From assembly GCF_000346755.1 (NCBI RefSeq), contig NZ_ANNV01000004.1:1-46769 (forward strand): a DNA stretch of 46,769 nucleotides, written 5' to 3'. The position numbers and the translations under genes are program-made. The first letter of the stretch is position 1. Each line of letters begins with the position of its first letter. The stretch comes from Pseudomonas sp. CBZ-4. Its GTDB lineage: Bacteria > Pseudomonadota > Gammaproteobacteria > Pseudomonadales > Pseudomonadaceae. The notes under the pieces were generated by a model, which was not told the DNA's origin, ran no database searches, and saw only the letters and a list, made by a program, of their open reading frames with translations. This document shows, piece after piece, positions 1 through 8,165 of the stretch.

Positions 1-146
1 GGGGTGTCTAGCTGTCAGAATTGACAGTGCCGACGAAAGGCCGCAGACCCGACTGACCATCCATACTTTTTCTCACATTTTTTTCACGTTTTATTCACAT
101 CAACAGTCGTAGTGTGAAGCCTCATCCGTTACAAATGTTGCATATC

Positions 147-175
147 AAGCCCGCCGCCCCAGCGGGCTTTTTTTT
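147..175 (+). terminator. Rho-independent terminator
   Basis: An 8-bp stem (AAGCCCGC pairing with GCGGGCTT) with a 7-nt loop is followed by an unbroken T run, so it terminates plus-strand transcription entering from the left of the window. The TetR gene converges on it from the right, but the minus-strand reading lacks a T tract after the stem, so it is probably not that gene's terminator. Bases 1-146 hold no coding region I can support; they are probably the 3' untranslated end of a gene outside the window. Confidence 0.85.
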
Positions 176-189
176 GCCTCGGATTTGCT

Positions 190-942
190 TTAACGCGATG
201 CCTTCGCCGCCGGCGCCGCCGCTTGTTCGCGAATCGCGCGCTGGATATCCAGCACCCGCGCCAACGCGGTTTCCGCCTCAGGGCTCTGCTGTGGCACGCG
301 AATCGCCGCCGACACCAGGGTGATCAACTTGGCCATCACCTCGGCATCCGTCGCCGGACGGCCCAGGCTCATGGAGTTCATCAGCAGGCGCAGCTCAGTG
401 CCGGCCATCACCCCGGAAATCGCCTTGAGGGCAAACTGTAGGCGCACACCCAGCTCGTTGCGCGGCAAGTCCGGCAGGGCCAGGGCGAAGGCTTCGAAGA
501 AACGCTGGAACACCGGTTGATAATGCACCTTGAGGTATTCCTGAATGAACGGCGAGGTGTCGCTGTAGACGCGGCCGAGGAAACGGATGAAGGAACGCCC
601 TTCCCCGCTTGCCGGGTCGCTGCGCTCCAGGCCCATGGCCGGGGCGAACAGCACGCCAAGCAAGGTGTCGCAGTCGAGGGGGCCGTCGGATTCGGCTTCA
701 CACCGTGCCAGCAATTCCAGGCGCTGCTCGTTGAGCGGTTCCAGGCGCTGCATCAGCAGGGTTTTCATCAGGGAATCCTTGTCCCCGAAGTGGTAGTTCA
801 CCGCGGCCAGGTTGACCTGGGCTCGCTCGGTAATCTGCCGCAACAAAACCGCGTCGTATCCGTACTTGATGAAGAGGGCCTCAGTCGCATCCAGCAATCG
901 AGTTTTGGTAACGTTCGGAGCACTGAGTTTCTTCGCGACCAT
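190..942 (-). CDS. TetR/AcrR-family transcriptional regulator
   Basis: Predicted 250-aa DNA-binding repressor. Residues about 10-65 form a TetR-type helix-turn-helix domain with the typical sequence QVNLAAVNYHFGDKDSLM; the rest is a helical ligand-binding/dimerisation domain. The reading frame extends further upstream, but the ATG at 942 is chosen because the domain starts right after it and a GGAA purine stretch precedes it. The N-terminal domain resembles PsrA-like Pseudomonas regulators, but the effector cannot be read from sequence. The gene is divergent from the ABC exporter operon starting at 1300, so local control of that exporter is the natural inference. Family assignment is secure; the target is inferred. 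Confidence 0.9.
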   Translation of the reverse strand: MVAKKLSAPNVTKTRLLDATEALFIKYGYDAVLLRQITERAQVNLAAVNYHFGDKDSLMKTLLMQRLEPLNEQRLELLARCEAESDGPLDCDTLLGVLFAPAMGLERSDPASGEGRSFIRFLGRVYSDTSPFIQEYLKVHYQPVFQRFFEAFALALPDLPRNELGVRLQFALKAISGVMAGTELRLLMNSMSLGRPATDAEVMAKLITLVSAAIRVPQQSPEAETALARVLDIQRAIREQAAAPAAKASR

Positions 943-1299
943 AAGAGTTCCACGGCGGAAATATTGTTTTAAAAAATAATTTGATTTTTTATACCGGGGC
1001 GGCTGGCCGAAAGCAAGTAGTGACACACCGCCATATCATCCAAAGCCCTTGTGGATAGGCGTATGACGGCTAGTCAGAGGGTTTTTCCTGGCCCCGAATG
1101 CCCTCCAGATGAATCGTTTCAAGGGGTAAAAACGCTCTACATCGACGGCTGGCGGAGCAGGTTGAACGCAGTTACTATTCAAACAATATTTTAAAAACAA
1201 GAACTAAAACCAGTCCGTGACGCGCACCAGGCAGCTCCCGAACTTGTTACAAAGCTTTACCGGGGGCATGGCGGCAGCGGCGAGACTGAAGGCGTAGTC
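943..1299. promoter_or_regulatory. Divergent promoter region with candidate operator pair
   Basis: This 357-bp gap between tetR and the exporter operon contains no credible gene. Two AT-rich elements stand out in otherwise GC-rich DNA: one at about 1178-1199 (TTCAAACAATATTTTAAAAA) and a similar one on the opposite strand at about 964-985. They share the pattern TCAAA-(5-6 nt)-TTTTAAAA. Two related, oppositely oriented elements next to a divergent TetR gene could be its operators. I cannot place -35/-10 boxes with confidence. Resemblance seen; function inferred. Confidence 0.35.
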
Positions 1300-2007
1300 A
1301 TGATGACAGATACCCCCGCGCACCCAGGCTTGATCTCCCTGCAAGGCATCGGCAAGCGCTATCAGCTAGCCGGGCAACACCTGTCCATTCTCAATGACGT
1401 CAGCCTGGCCATCGCCCGTGGCGACAGCTGCGGCATCCTCGGTGCCTCCGGTTCCGGCAAAAGCACCCTGCTCAATATCCTCGGCCTGCTGGACTTGCCC
1501 AACTGCGGCCAGTACCACTTTGCCGGGCACGATATCTTCAGCGCCAGCCCCGATGAGCTGGCGGCGATCCGCAACCAGCAGATCGGCTTTGTGTTCCAGA
1601 GCTTCAACCTGCTGCCGCGCCTCAGTGCGCTGGACAACGTGGCCCTGCCCCTGAGTTATCGCGGCATCTCGCGCCACGAATCGGTGGAGCAAGCCCTGCG
1701 CATGCTCGAACAGGTCGGCCTGGCCGAACGCGCCCACCACCGCCCCGCCGACCTCTCCGGCGGCCAGCGCCAACGCGTCGCCATCGCCCGTGCGCTGGTG
1801 GGCAACCCCTCGGTGATCCTTGCCGACGAACCCACCGGCAACCTCGACAGCAACACCGCCCAGGACATCATGGACCTGCTCCTGGCCCTCAACCGCGACC
1901 AGCATGTGACCCTGATCATCGTCACCCACGACGCGCAGATCGCCGCGCGCCTGGGCCGCCAGATCCTCGTGCGCAACGGCACGGTGCAAGAGGCCCCGCG
2001 CCCATGA
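1300..2007 (+). CDS. ABC exporter ATPase (MacB/LolD-type)
   Basis: Cytoplasmic nucleotide-binding subunit of about 235 aa that powers the exporter encoded by the next three genes. Visible motifs are Walker A GASGSGKST at residues 48-56, Q-loop region near FVFQSFNLLPR, signature LSGGQRQR near residue 152, Walker B ILADEPTGNLDS near 172 and the switch histidine in IIVTHD. This set is typical of the MacB/LolD/FtsE subgroup. ATG ATG occurs at 1300 and 1303; a GAAGG purine stretch lies about 10 nt upstream. It overlaps the permease by 4 nt (ATGA), indicating translational coupling. In classic MacB the ATPase and permease are fused; here they are separate. Confidence 0.93.
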   Translation: MMTDTPAHPGLISLQGIGKRYQLAGQHLSILNDVSLAIARGDSCGILGASGSGKSTLLNILGLLDLPNCGQYHFAGHDIFSASPDELAAIRNQQIGFVFQSFNLLPRLSALDNVALPLSYRGISRHESVEQALRMLEQVGLAERAHHRPADLSGGQRQRVAIARALVGNPSVILADEPTGNLDSNTAQDIMDLLLALNRDQHVTLIIVTHDAQIAARLGRQILVRNGTVQEAPRP

Positions 2008-3203
2008 GCCTGCGGGTCGAGCAGAGCCTGAGCCAATTGCTGCATGAAGCGTTCGTCAGCCTGCGCACCCTGGGCAAGCGCTCGATGCTGGCGCTGCTGG
2101 GCATCGTTATCGGCAGCTCCTCGGTGGTGGCGCTGATCAATATCGGCCACAACGCGGCAGTGGACGCGGCCCTGATCTTCAAGGACATGGGCACCGACAC
2201 CCTGGTCGCGCAGTTCCCCACCAAGCCCGGCAGCAGCAGCCCCATGCTTGCGCGCCTGGACCTCGACACCGTGCGCCAGGCCGTGCCGGGCATCGCCCAT
2301 ATCGGCGCGCTCAGCCTGTTCAGCGGGCCCGTGGTATTCCATGGCCGCACCACCAACGCCAATATCGTTGGCAGCACGCCAGACATCCAGGGCGCCATGC
2401 GCCTGAGCCTGCGCGAAGGTCGCTTCCTGTCGGACTTTGACGCCAACGAAACCTTCGCCGTGATCGGCGGCCAGCTCGCCCAGGCCCTGAGCACGCCCGG
2501 CGACCCGCTGAAACTAGGCGAGCGGCTGCGCATCAACGACTACCTGTTCCTCATCGTCGGCATCCTGCACAGCCAGCCCCGCGCGCTGCTGATGCCGGTG
2601 CAAGGCGATGAATCGTTGTTTATCCCCGCCGACGGCATGCAACGCATCTACGCCAACCCGCAGATCGGCAACGTGGTGATCCGCGCCGCCCCCGACCAGG
2701 ACATGGAGGCCATGGCTAAAGCCGCCAGCGCCGTCCTGCAACGTCAACTCACCGACCACAGCGTGGACATCCAGGTGCCCCAGCAAATGATCGATGGCAT
2801 GACCCGGCAAAGCCGCACCTTCGCCTACCTGCTGCTGGCCCTCGGCGCGATCTCCCTGGTGGGCGGCGGCGTCGGCGTGATGAACGTGATGCTGATGAAC
2901 GTCTCGGAGCGGCGCCGCGAGATCGGCATCCGCATGGCCCTTGGCGCGCGCCAGCGGGATATCCGCAACCTGTTCCTGCTCGAAGCCGTGACCCTCACCG
3001 CTGTGGGCGCAGCCTGCGGCGCGGTACTCGGCATGACCGCCGCCTGGCTCTACGCCTGGCTCTCAGGCTGGGCGTTCACCCTCGCCGCTGCCGCCCTGCC
3101 CCTCGGGGTCGGCAGCACGTTGCTGGTGGGGCTGTTCTTCGGCATCTACCCGGCGGTCTCGGCGTCCCGGTTGCAGCCGGTGGAGGCCTTGCGCGATGAA
3201 TAA
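2004..3203 (+). CDS. MacB/FtsX-family ABC permease
   Basis: Inner-membrane permease of 399 aa. One membrane segment near residues 28-50 is followed by a large periplasmic domain (about 50-270, MacB_PCD-like) and three C-terminal segments (about 275-297, 320-350 and 362-385), the MacB topology. The conserved FtsX-type stretch SERRREIGIRMALGAR follows the second segment, and the C-terminus SRLQPVEALRDE is typical. It overlaps the ATPase by 4 nt and the outer-membrane gene by 8 nt. MacB-type permeases act as mechanotransmitters moving periplasmic substrates through a TolC channel rather than as classic importers; the substrate here is unknown. Confidence 0.92.
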   Translation: MSLRVEQSLSQLLHEAFVSLRTLGKRSMLALLGIVIGSSSVVALINIGHNAAVDAALIFKDMGTDTLVAQFPTKPGSSSPMLARLDLDTVRQAVPGIAHIGALSLFSGPVVFHGRTTNANIVGSTPDIQGAMRLSLREGRFLSDFDANETFAVIGGQLAQALSTPGDPLKLGERLRINDYLFLIVGILHSQPRALLMPVQGDESLFIPADGMQRIYANPQIGNVVIRAAPDQDMEAMAKAASAVLQRQLTDHSVDIQVPQQMIDGMTRQSRTFAYLLLALGAISLVGGGVGVMNVMLMNVSERRREIGIRMALGARQRDIRNLFLLEAVTLTAVGAACGAVLGMTAAWLYAWLSGWAFTLAAAALPLGVGSTLLVGLFFGIYPAVSASRLQPVEALRDE

Positions 3204-4659
3204 AGGCCTGCTGTTCCTGGCGTTGCTGAGCCTGCCGTGCGCAGCCGCCGACATCGTGATCAACCCTTCGGCACCCAGCAGCAGCCGCAGTGTCTCGCTG
3301 AACGCCCAGGTCACCAGCGTGACCCTCGGCGACGCGGTGTACCTGGGCCTGCGCAACAACCCGGCGATCCGCAGCGCGTACCTGCAACGGGTGGCGCAGA
3401 AGTTCGACCTGCGCGTGGCCGAAGACGCCTTCAACCCCAAGCTCACCCTCAACAGCTACTACCGCAGTACCCGTGGCAGCGCCGACAACGCACGCAACGC
3501 CAACCTCGCGCCGGCCACCAGCCTGCTCGGCGAATACGGCACGCGACTGAGCATGGGCTGGACCCAACAACTGAACACCGCCGACCGTGCCGGCCGCTAC
3601 CGCAGCGACGGCCTCGACCTGGCGATCATCCAGCCACTGATGCGCGGCGCCGGCTGGGACGCCACCACCGCGCCGCTGCGCCTGTCGCGCCTGTCGGAAC
3701 AGGCCAACCGCCTCAACCTCAAGGCCACCGTGGCGCAAACCATCAGCCAGATCATCGCCACCTACCGCGAACTACTGCGCGCCCAGGAACAACTGGGCAT
3801 CGTGCAAGACGCCCTGAAACGCTCCGGCACCTTGCTGGAGGTGAACAAGGCGCTGATCGCCGCCGGGCGCATGGCCGAGTTTGAAATCGTGCAGACCGAA
3901 GCCGATATCGCCACCCAACAACTGGGCGTCGAAGAAGCGCAGAACCAGCTCGACAGCAGCCGCCTGGCTCTGCTGCGCCTGCTCGCGCTGGACCTGTCCA
4001 CGCCGATTCGCGCCACCGAAGCCCTGGAGGCCAAGCCCATGCAGATCGACAAACGCCAAGCCTTCAACCTCGCGCAGAACCAGCAGCCGGAATACCTCGC
4101 CGCCCTGCTCGGCAGCCAGCAGGCCGACCTCAACCTGGTGATCGCCAAGGACTCCGGGCGCTGGCAAGTGGACCTGGTGGCCGGTGCGAACCAGCTGCGC
4201 GACACCTACAACAATGACAACGGCAGCGGCAACAACCGCACCTGGGACAGCTACGCCGGCGTGCAGGTGCAGATCCCCATCGGCGACATCAGCACGCGCC
4301 AGGCCGAAGTGCGTGCGCGGGTGAATGTGCAGGACCAGGAGATCCGCATCACCGACGCGCGCCAGGAACTGGAACGCAACGTCAACGACGTGGTGCGCGA
4401 CCTCGGCACGCGCTGGCGCCAATATGAAATTTCCCAGCGCGCCGTGGAACTGTCGCGGCGCAAGATCGACATCGAACGGGAAAAGCTCAGCGCCGGGCGC
4501 TCCACCAACTTCCAGGTGCTGAGTTTCGAGAGCGATTTGCGCAATGCCGAAAACGCCCAGCTCAACGCGCTGATCGCTTATCTGAACGCCCAGACCCAAC
4601 TCGACTTGACCCTGGGCATGACGCTGGAAAGCTGGGAAATCGCCCTCAATGACTACTAA
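3196..4659 (+). CDS. TolC-family outer-membrane efflux channel
   Basis: Outer-membrane factor of 487 aa. It starts with a signal peptide (MNKGLLFLALLSLPCAAADI) and then shows the long, repeated alpha-helical sequence of TolC proteins, with DAVYLGLRNNPAIRSA as a typical first-helix motif. There is no lipobox cysteine, so it is probably not a lipoprotein, unlike the NodT-type gene at 32687. It overlaps the permease by 8 nt and the adaptor by 11 nt. A complete tripartite exporter encoded in one operon with its own channel recalls PvdRT-OpmQ, but there PvdT is a fused ATPase-permease, so this is a relative at best. Confidence 0.9.
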   Translation: MNKGLLFLALLSLPCAAADIVINPSAPSSSRSVSLNAQVTSVTLGDAVYLGLRNNPAIRSAYLQRVAQKFDLRVAEDAFNPKLTLNSYYRSTRGSADNARNANLAPATSLLGEYGTRLSMGWTQQLNTADRAGRYRSDGLDLAIIQPLMRGAGWDATTAPLRLSRLSEQANRLNLKATVAQTISQIIATYRELLRAQEQLGIVQDALKRSGTLLEVNKALIAAGRMAEFEIVQTEADIATQQLGVEEAQNQLDSSRLALLRLLALDLSTPIRATEALEAKPMQIDKRQAFNLAQNQQPEYLAALLGSQQADLNLVIAKDSGRWQVDLVAGANQLRDTYNNDNGSGNNRTWDSYAGVQVQIPIGDISTRQAEVRARVNVQDQEIRITDARQELERNVNDVVRDLGTRWRQYEISQRAVELSRRKIDIEREKLSAGRSTNFQVLSFESDLRNAENAQLNALIAYLNAQTQLDLTLGMTLESWEIALNDY

Positions 4660-5884
4660 TCGCAAACGCCTGATCGGTGCGCTGTTGATCCTGCTGGTGG
4701 CCGTCGCCGGGTTCGCCCTGCGCAGCCCGGCCCAAAGCCCCGTCGCCACCGAACAGTGGCTGGCGGTGCAGCCCGATGCGCTGGTGCACCAGATCGGCCT
4801 GGTAGGCAAGATCGAGCCCGACACCACCATCACCCTCACCGCGCCGTTCGACGGCAACGTGCAGGCCAACCTGGTGGAGCAAGGCCAGCGGGTCGAGGCC
4901 GGCCAGGTGCTGCTGCGCATGGACCCGGCCACCCTTGAAGTGCAACTGCGCGACGCCCTGTCCGCCCAGCTCAAGGCGCGGCGCACCGTGCAAGAGATGC
5001 AGGACTGGGACAACGGCCCCGCCGTCAGCCGCGCCCGCCGCAGCCTGCGCACCGCCGAGATGAGCGCCGGCAACACCCAGCGCAAGCTCACCGAAAGCGA
5101 AAACCTGTTCCAGCGCGGCATCATCCCGCGCAACGAACTGGACGACCTCAGGCAGCAGACCCAACAGCAACAGCTGGACCTCGCCTCGGCGCGCGGCGAA
5201 CTGCAACAGGCTATCGGCCAAGGCAAGGGCGAATACCGGCAGATCGCCGAGATGGAACTGACCAACGCCACAGTCAAATACGAGGCCCTGCGCCAACTGC
5301 TGGACGGCCGCGAGGTCAAGGCGCCGTTCTCCGGCATCGTCGTCCCGCCCCCCGGCGCCAACACCCCGCAAGCAGGCGCCAGCAACGTCCCGGTGCAGGC
5401 GGGCAGCAAGGTCAGCCAGGGTCAGGTGCTGTTTGGCCTGGCCAATATCGAGCGGCTGAAAATCGTCACCAAGGTCTCGGAGCTGGACATCAACCGACTG
5501 CATCAGGGCCAGGCGGTGGAAGTGCTGGGGGACGGCTTTGATGGCGAGCGGCTCAGCGGTTCGGTGAGTGTGGTCAGCGGCTTGGCGGTGGCCAGCGACG
5601 GCCAGGGCAGTGCGCAGTTTCCAGTGACGCTGTCGATTCCCCAACTGACGCCGCAGCAGTTGCAGCGGGTGCGGCTGGGGATGAGCGCGCGGCTGACCAT
5701 TGTCACCTACAACAATGCGCAGGCGATGGTGGTGCCGGCGCAAGCCATCAGCGCTGGCGAGGTGGAGTATCGCGAGGCGATGGACAAACCGGTGCAGCGG
5801 GTCAAGGTCACGACCGGGCAAGCGACAGCGCAAGGCGTCGAAGTGTTTGGCCTCAAACCCGGGTTTGTGAAGGTCGGCAGCTGA
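4649..5884 (+). CDS. HlyD/MacA-family periplasmic adaptor subunit
   Basis: Membrane-fusion protein of 411 aa linking the permease to the outer-membrane channel. A single N-terminal membrane anchor (about 8-25) is followed by a lipoyl/barrel-sandwich half (NVQANLVEQGQRVEAGQVLL), a helical hairpin rich in Q, E and R (about 105-215), the second lipoyl half (VKAPFSGIV) and beta-barrel domains. The proline-rich PPPGANTPQAG insert beside the second half is slightly unusual. The start overlaps the previous gene by 11 nt. It ends the operon; a REP pair follows 14 nt after the stop. Confidence 0.9.
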   Translation: MTTNRKRLIGALLILLVAVAGFALRSPAQSPVATEQWLAVQPDALVHQIGLVGKIEPDTTITLTAPFDGNVQANLVEQGQRVEAGQVLLRMDPATLEVQLRDALSAQLKARRTVQEMQDWDNGPAVSRARRSLRTAEMSAGNTQRKLTESENLFQRGIIPRNELDDLRQQTQQQQLDLASARGELQQAIGQGKGEYRQIAEMELTNATVKYEALRQLLDGREVKAPFSGIVVPPPGANTPQAGASNVPVQAGSKVSQGQVLFGLANIERLKIVTKVSELDINRLHQGQAVEVLGDGFDGERLSGSVSVVSGLAVASDGQGSAQFPVTLSIPQLTPQQLQRVRLGMSARLTIVTYNNAQAMVVPAQAISAGEVEYREAMDKPVQRVKVTTGQATAQGVEVFGLKPGFVKVGS

Positions 5885-5897
5885 AACACCGATCAAT

Positions 5898-5986
5898 TGT
5901 GGGAGCTGGCTTGCCTGCGATAGCGGTGGGTCAGCTGAGCATGGATTGACTGACAGACCGCTATCGCAGGCAAGCCAGCTCCCACA
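5898..5986. repeat. REP doublet (inverted pair)
   Basis: Two inverted copies of the roughly 29-nt REP arm TGTGGGAGCTGGCTTGCCTG..GATAGCGGT face each other across about 30 nt of spacer, forming one large palindrome. It sits between the convergent ends of the exporter operon and the FAD-protein gene. The TAA stop of the latter begins 2 nt beyond the right arm. Such elements in Pseudomonas are mobilised by RAYT transposases, none of which is in this window. Confidence 0.95.
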
Positions 5987-5987
5987 T

Positions 5988-7382
5988 TTAGATATTTGCC
6001 AACTTGGCGGCCAGCGCTTTGGCTTGCAGTGCCACGTCCGTCACCGCCGTGCTCTCCCACCACAACCCGCGCAACGGCGGGCCCATGGCAAACAACCGCT
6101 GGCTGACCCGCCCCTGCGCATCCACCACCGCTCCACTGGTATCAGCGGCAATCCCCAGCGCCAGCGGCCCGGGCTGGATCAGCCCGCGCTTGAGCAGTTG
6201 CTGCGGCAATGGCCGGGCTACGCGGCGCCAGTCGTATTCGATGCCGCTGGAGTTGATCAGCGCCGCTCCCGAAACAGGCGTGATCGACTGCTCACCGCGA
6301 TATCGCACACGAATGTTCACGCCTTGCGCCGACGGTTCCAAGCCTTTGTAGGAGGCCGCCCGAATCCGCAACCGCCCCGCTTCATGCAACCGCGCCACCA
6401 ACTGCGCGCTCAACGGCGGTGAGCGGTGGTGATGGCTTTCCCACCACGGCCGTACGTGGCGCACAAACTGACGTTTCTCCCTCTCGCTGGCCTGGCTCCA
6501 CAGGCGGCCGATATGCGCGCGCACGGTGTCCAGCGGCGCCTGCCAGTCAATGCCCTGCGCCTGCGCGATGCGGCATTGGCGACGCACTTCGCGCAGCAGT
6601 TGCCGAGGGCTGCGCACGTTGTGGTCCTCGGCAAGAAAATCCACCCAGCCCGGCGGCTGCCGACGCACATGGGGCAGCAGACCGTGCCGTGAAAAAATCT
6701 CGATAGGCCCACGATGGCCGGCCTGTTCCAGCGAGACCACGGCATCGACCATGGTCAGCCCGGAACCGATGATCAGCACCGTGGCCTGCGGGTCAATCTG
6801 CGTCATGGCCTGCACGTCCCAGGGATCGACCGCCGCTGCGTTCAAGCCGCTGGATTCAGTCTGTGGCGTGCGCGCCGCCGGGAACATGCCGGTGGCCAAT
6901 ACCGCAAAGGCCCCGCGCAATGGCTGGCCATCCGCGAGGGTCAGCAACGCGCCGTCGTCCTCCACTTGCAGATCCACGACTTCGCCGCGCACATGCTCGA
7001 CAGTGGACGCCGACAACGCCTTGGCCTCCGCCAGTCGCTGCTGCGCATACAGGCCAAAAATCCCCCGCGGCGGGAACAGTTCGCTGATCGGCACATGCTG
7101 CTGGTCCGACTCCGGCCAGCCGCCGGCGCCGATGTAGGCGGTGAGCCATTCGGTCAGGTCGTCGGCGTTGTCCGGGTCGACGCTCATGCGTGCGGCGTTG
7201 CCGTTCAACGTGTGGCCCAGCTCGACCGCGCTGTAGGCCTCGCCCCGGCCCAGCTCGGCGCGTGGTTCGATCACCAGGATCTGCCGCGTGCCCGACAACC
7301 GCAGCAGCTGCACCGCGAGCATCGTGCCGCTTAGCCCGCCACCGATGATCAGCACATCAGCGTTGCGGATGGATTCAGTCAT
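5988..7382 (-). CDS. FAD/NAD(P)-binding oxidoreductase-like protein
   Basis: Protein of 464 aa with an N-terminal Rossmann FAD site (VLIIGGGLSGTMLAVQLLR, residues about 10-28) and a second dinucleotide-binding motif near the middle (VLIIGSGLTMVDAVVSLE). It resembles the FAD-NAD(P)-binding family (NAD_binding_9) often annotated as hydroxyacylglutathione-type or SidA-like proteins; its reaction is unknown. It is the last gene of the ABC uptake operon, 12 nt after the second ATPase, suggesting a redox step on the imported compound. The ATG at 7382 is the only sensible start, since the Rossmann motif begins 10 residues in. Confidence 0.8.
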   Translation of the reverse strand: MTESIRNADVLIIGGGLSGTMLAVQLLRLSGTRQILVIEPRAELGRGEAYSAVELGHTLNGNAARMSVDPDNADDLTEWLTAYIGAGGWPESDQQHVPISELFPPRGIFGLYAQQRLAEAKALSASTVEHVRGEVVDLQVEDDGALLTLADGQPLRGAFAVLATGMFPAARTPQTESSGLNAAAVDPWDVQAMTQIDPQATVLIIGSGLTMVDAVVSLEQAGHRGPIEIFSRHGLLPHVRRQPPGWVDFLAEDHNVRSPRQLLREVRRQCRIAQAQGIDWQAPLDTVRAHIGRLWSQASEREKRQFVRHVRPWWESHHHRSPPLSAQLVARLHEAGRLRIRAASYKGLEPSAQGVNIRVRYRGEQSITPVSGAALINSSGIEYDWRRVARPLPQQLLKRGLIQPGPLALGIAADTSGAVVDAQGRVSQRLFAMGPPLRGLWWESTAVTDVALQAKALAAKLANI

Positions 7383-7394
7383 GCCTGTTCGCCT

Positions 7395-8162
7395 TTACTG
7401 TTTACCCAGGTAAATGTCATGCAAATCGCCCCGCGCCAACAGCTCGGCGGCGCTGCCACTCAAGGCCACGCGGCCAGTATCCAGCACGTAGCCGTGGGAC
7501 GCATAGGCCAGCGCGACGTTGATGTTCTGCTCGGCGATCAGGAAACTCACCTGCTGTTCGCGATTGAGCTGGGCGATGATCGCAAAGATCTCCTGCACGA
7601 TCATAGGCGCCAAACCCATCGACGGCTCATCGAGCAGTACCAAAGTAGGACGGGTCATCAGCGCGCGGCCGAGGGCGACCATCTGCTGCTCGCCGCCCGA
7701 GGTGAGCCCGGCGCGGGTGTGGCGCTTGGTCTTGAGCCGCGGGAACCAGCTGTAAATGCGCTCCAGGTCGTGCTCCATGGCCTTGCGGCTCAGGCGCCGC
7801 ACAAAGCCGCCGCTGCGCAGGTTGTCTTCCACCGTCAGTTGGCCGAACACATGGCGACCTTCCAGCACGTGGACCATGCCCTGGCGCACGCGCTGGCTGG
7901 GGTCGACCCCGGCCAGGTCGCGCCCGGCATACTCGATGCGCCCACGGCTGACCTCGGCCCGCTCGGCGCGCACCAGCCCGGAGATCGCCTTGAGCGTGGT
8001 GCTCTTGCCGGCGCCATTGGCGCCGAGCAAGGCGACGATGGCGCCCTTGGGCACCTGTAGCGAAACCCCGGCCACCGCCAGGATCGCGCCGTCGTAGATC
8101 ACTTCGATGTCGTTGACCGTCAGCAGCGACGGGCTGACGGATTCAGCGGCGGGCTGGCTCAT
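7395..8162 (-). CDS. LivF-type ABC uptake ATPase
   Basis: Second ATPase (255 aa) of the branched-chain-amino-acid-type importer. Walker A GANGAGKST is at residues 47-55, the signature is TSGGEQQMVALGRAL, Walker B is LVLLDEPSMGLAP and the switch region is LIAEQN, the AEQN form typical of LivF. The sequence VLEGRHVFGQLTVEDNL is also LivF-like. It lies 3 nt after the binding-protein gene and 12 nt before the FAD protein. By homology it couples ATP hydrolysis to import with LivG, LivH and LivM. Confidence 0.93.
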   Translation of the reverse strand: MSQPAAESVSPSLLTVNDIEVIYDGAILAVAGVSLQVPKGAIVALLGANGAGKSTTLKAISGLVRAERAEVSRGRIEYAGRDLAGVDPSQRVRQGMVHVLEGRHVFGQLTVEDNLRSGGFVRRLSRKAMEHDLERIYSWFPRLKTKRHTRAGLTSGGEQQMVALGRALMTRPTLVLLDEPSMGLAPMIVQEIFAIIAQLNREQQVSFLIAEQNINVALAYASHGYVLDTGRVALSGSAAELLARGDLHDIYLGKQ

Positions 8163-8165
8163 GGT

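Noticed and set aside
1..146. A small regulatory RNA before the terminator at 147 (for example Rsm type)
   Set aside because: No series of GGA-loop hairpins or other recognisable fold; it may just be the 3' end of a gene outside the window.
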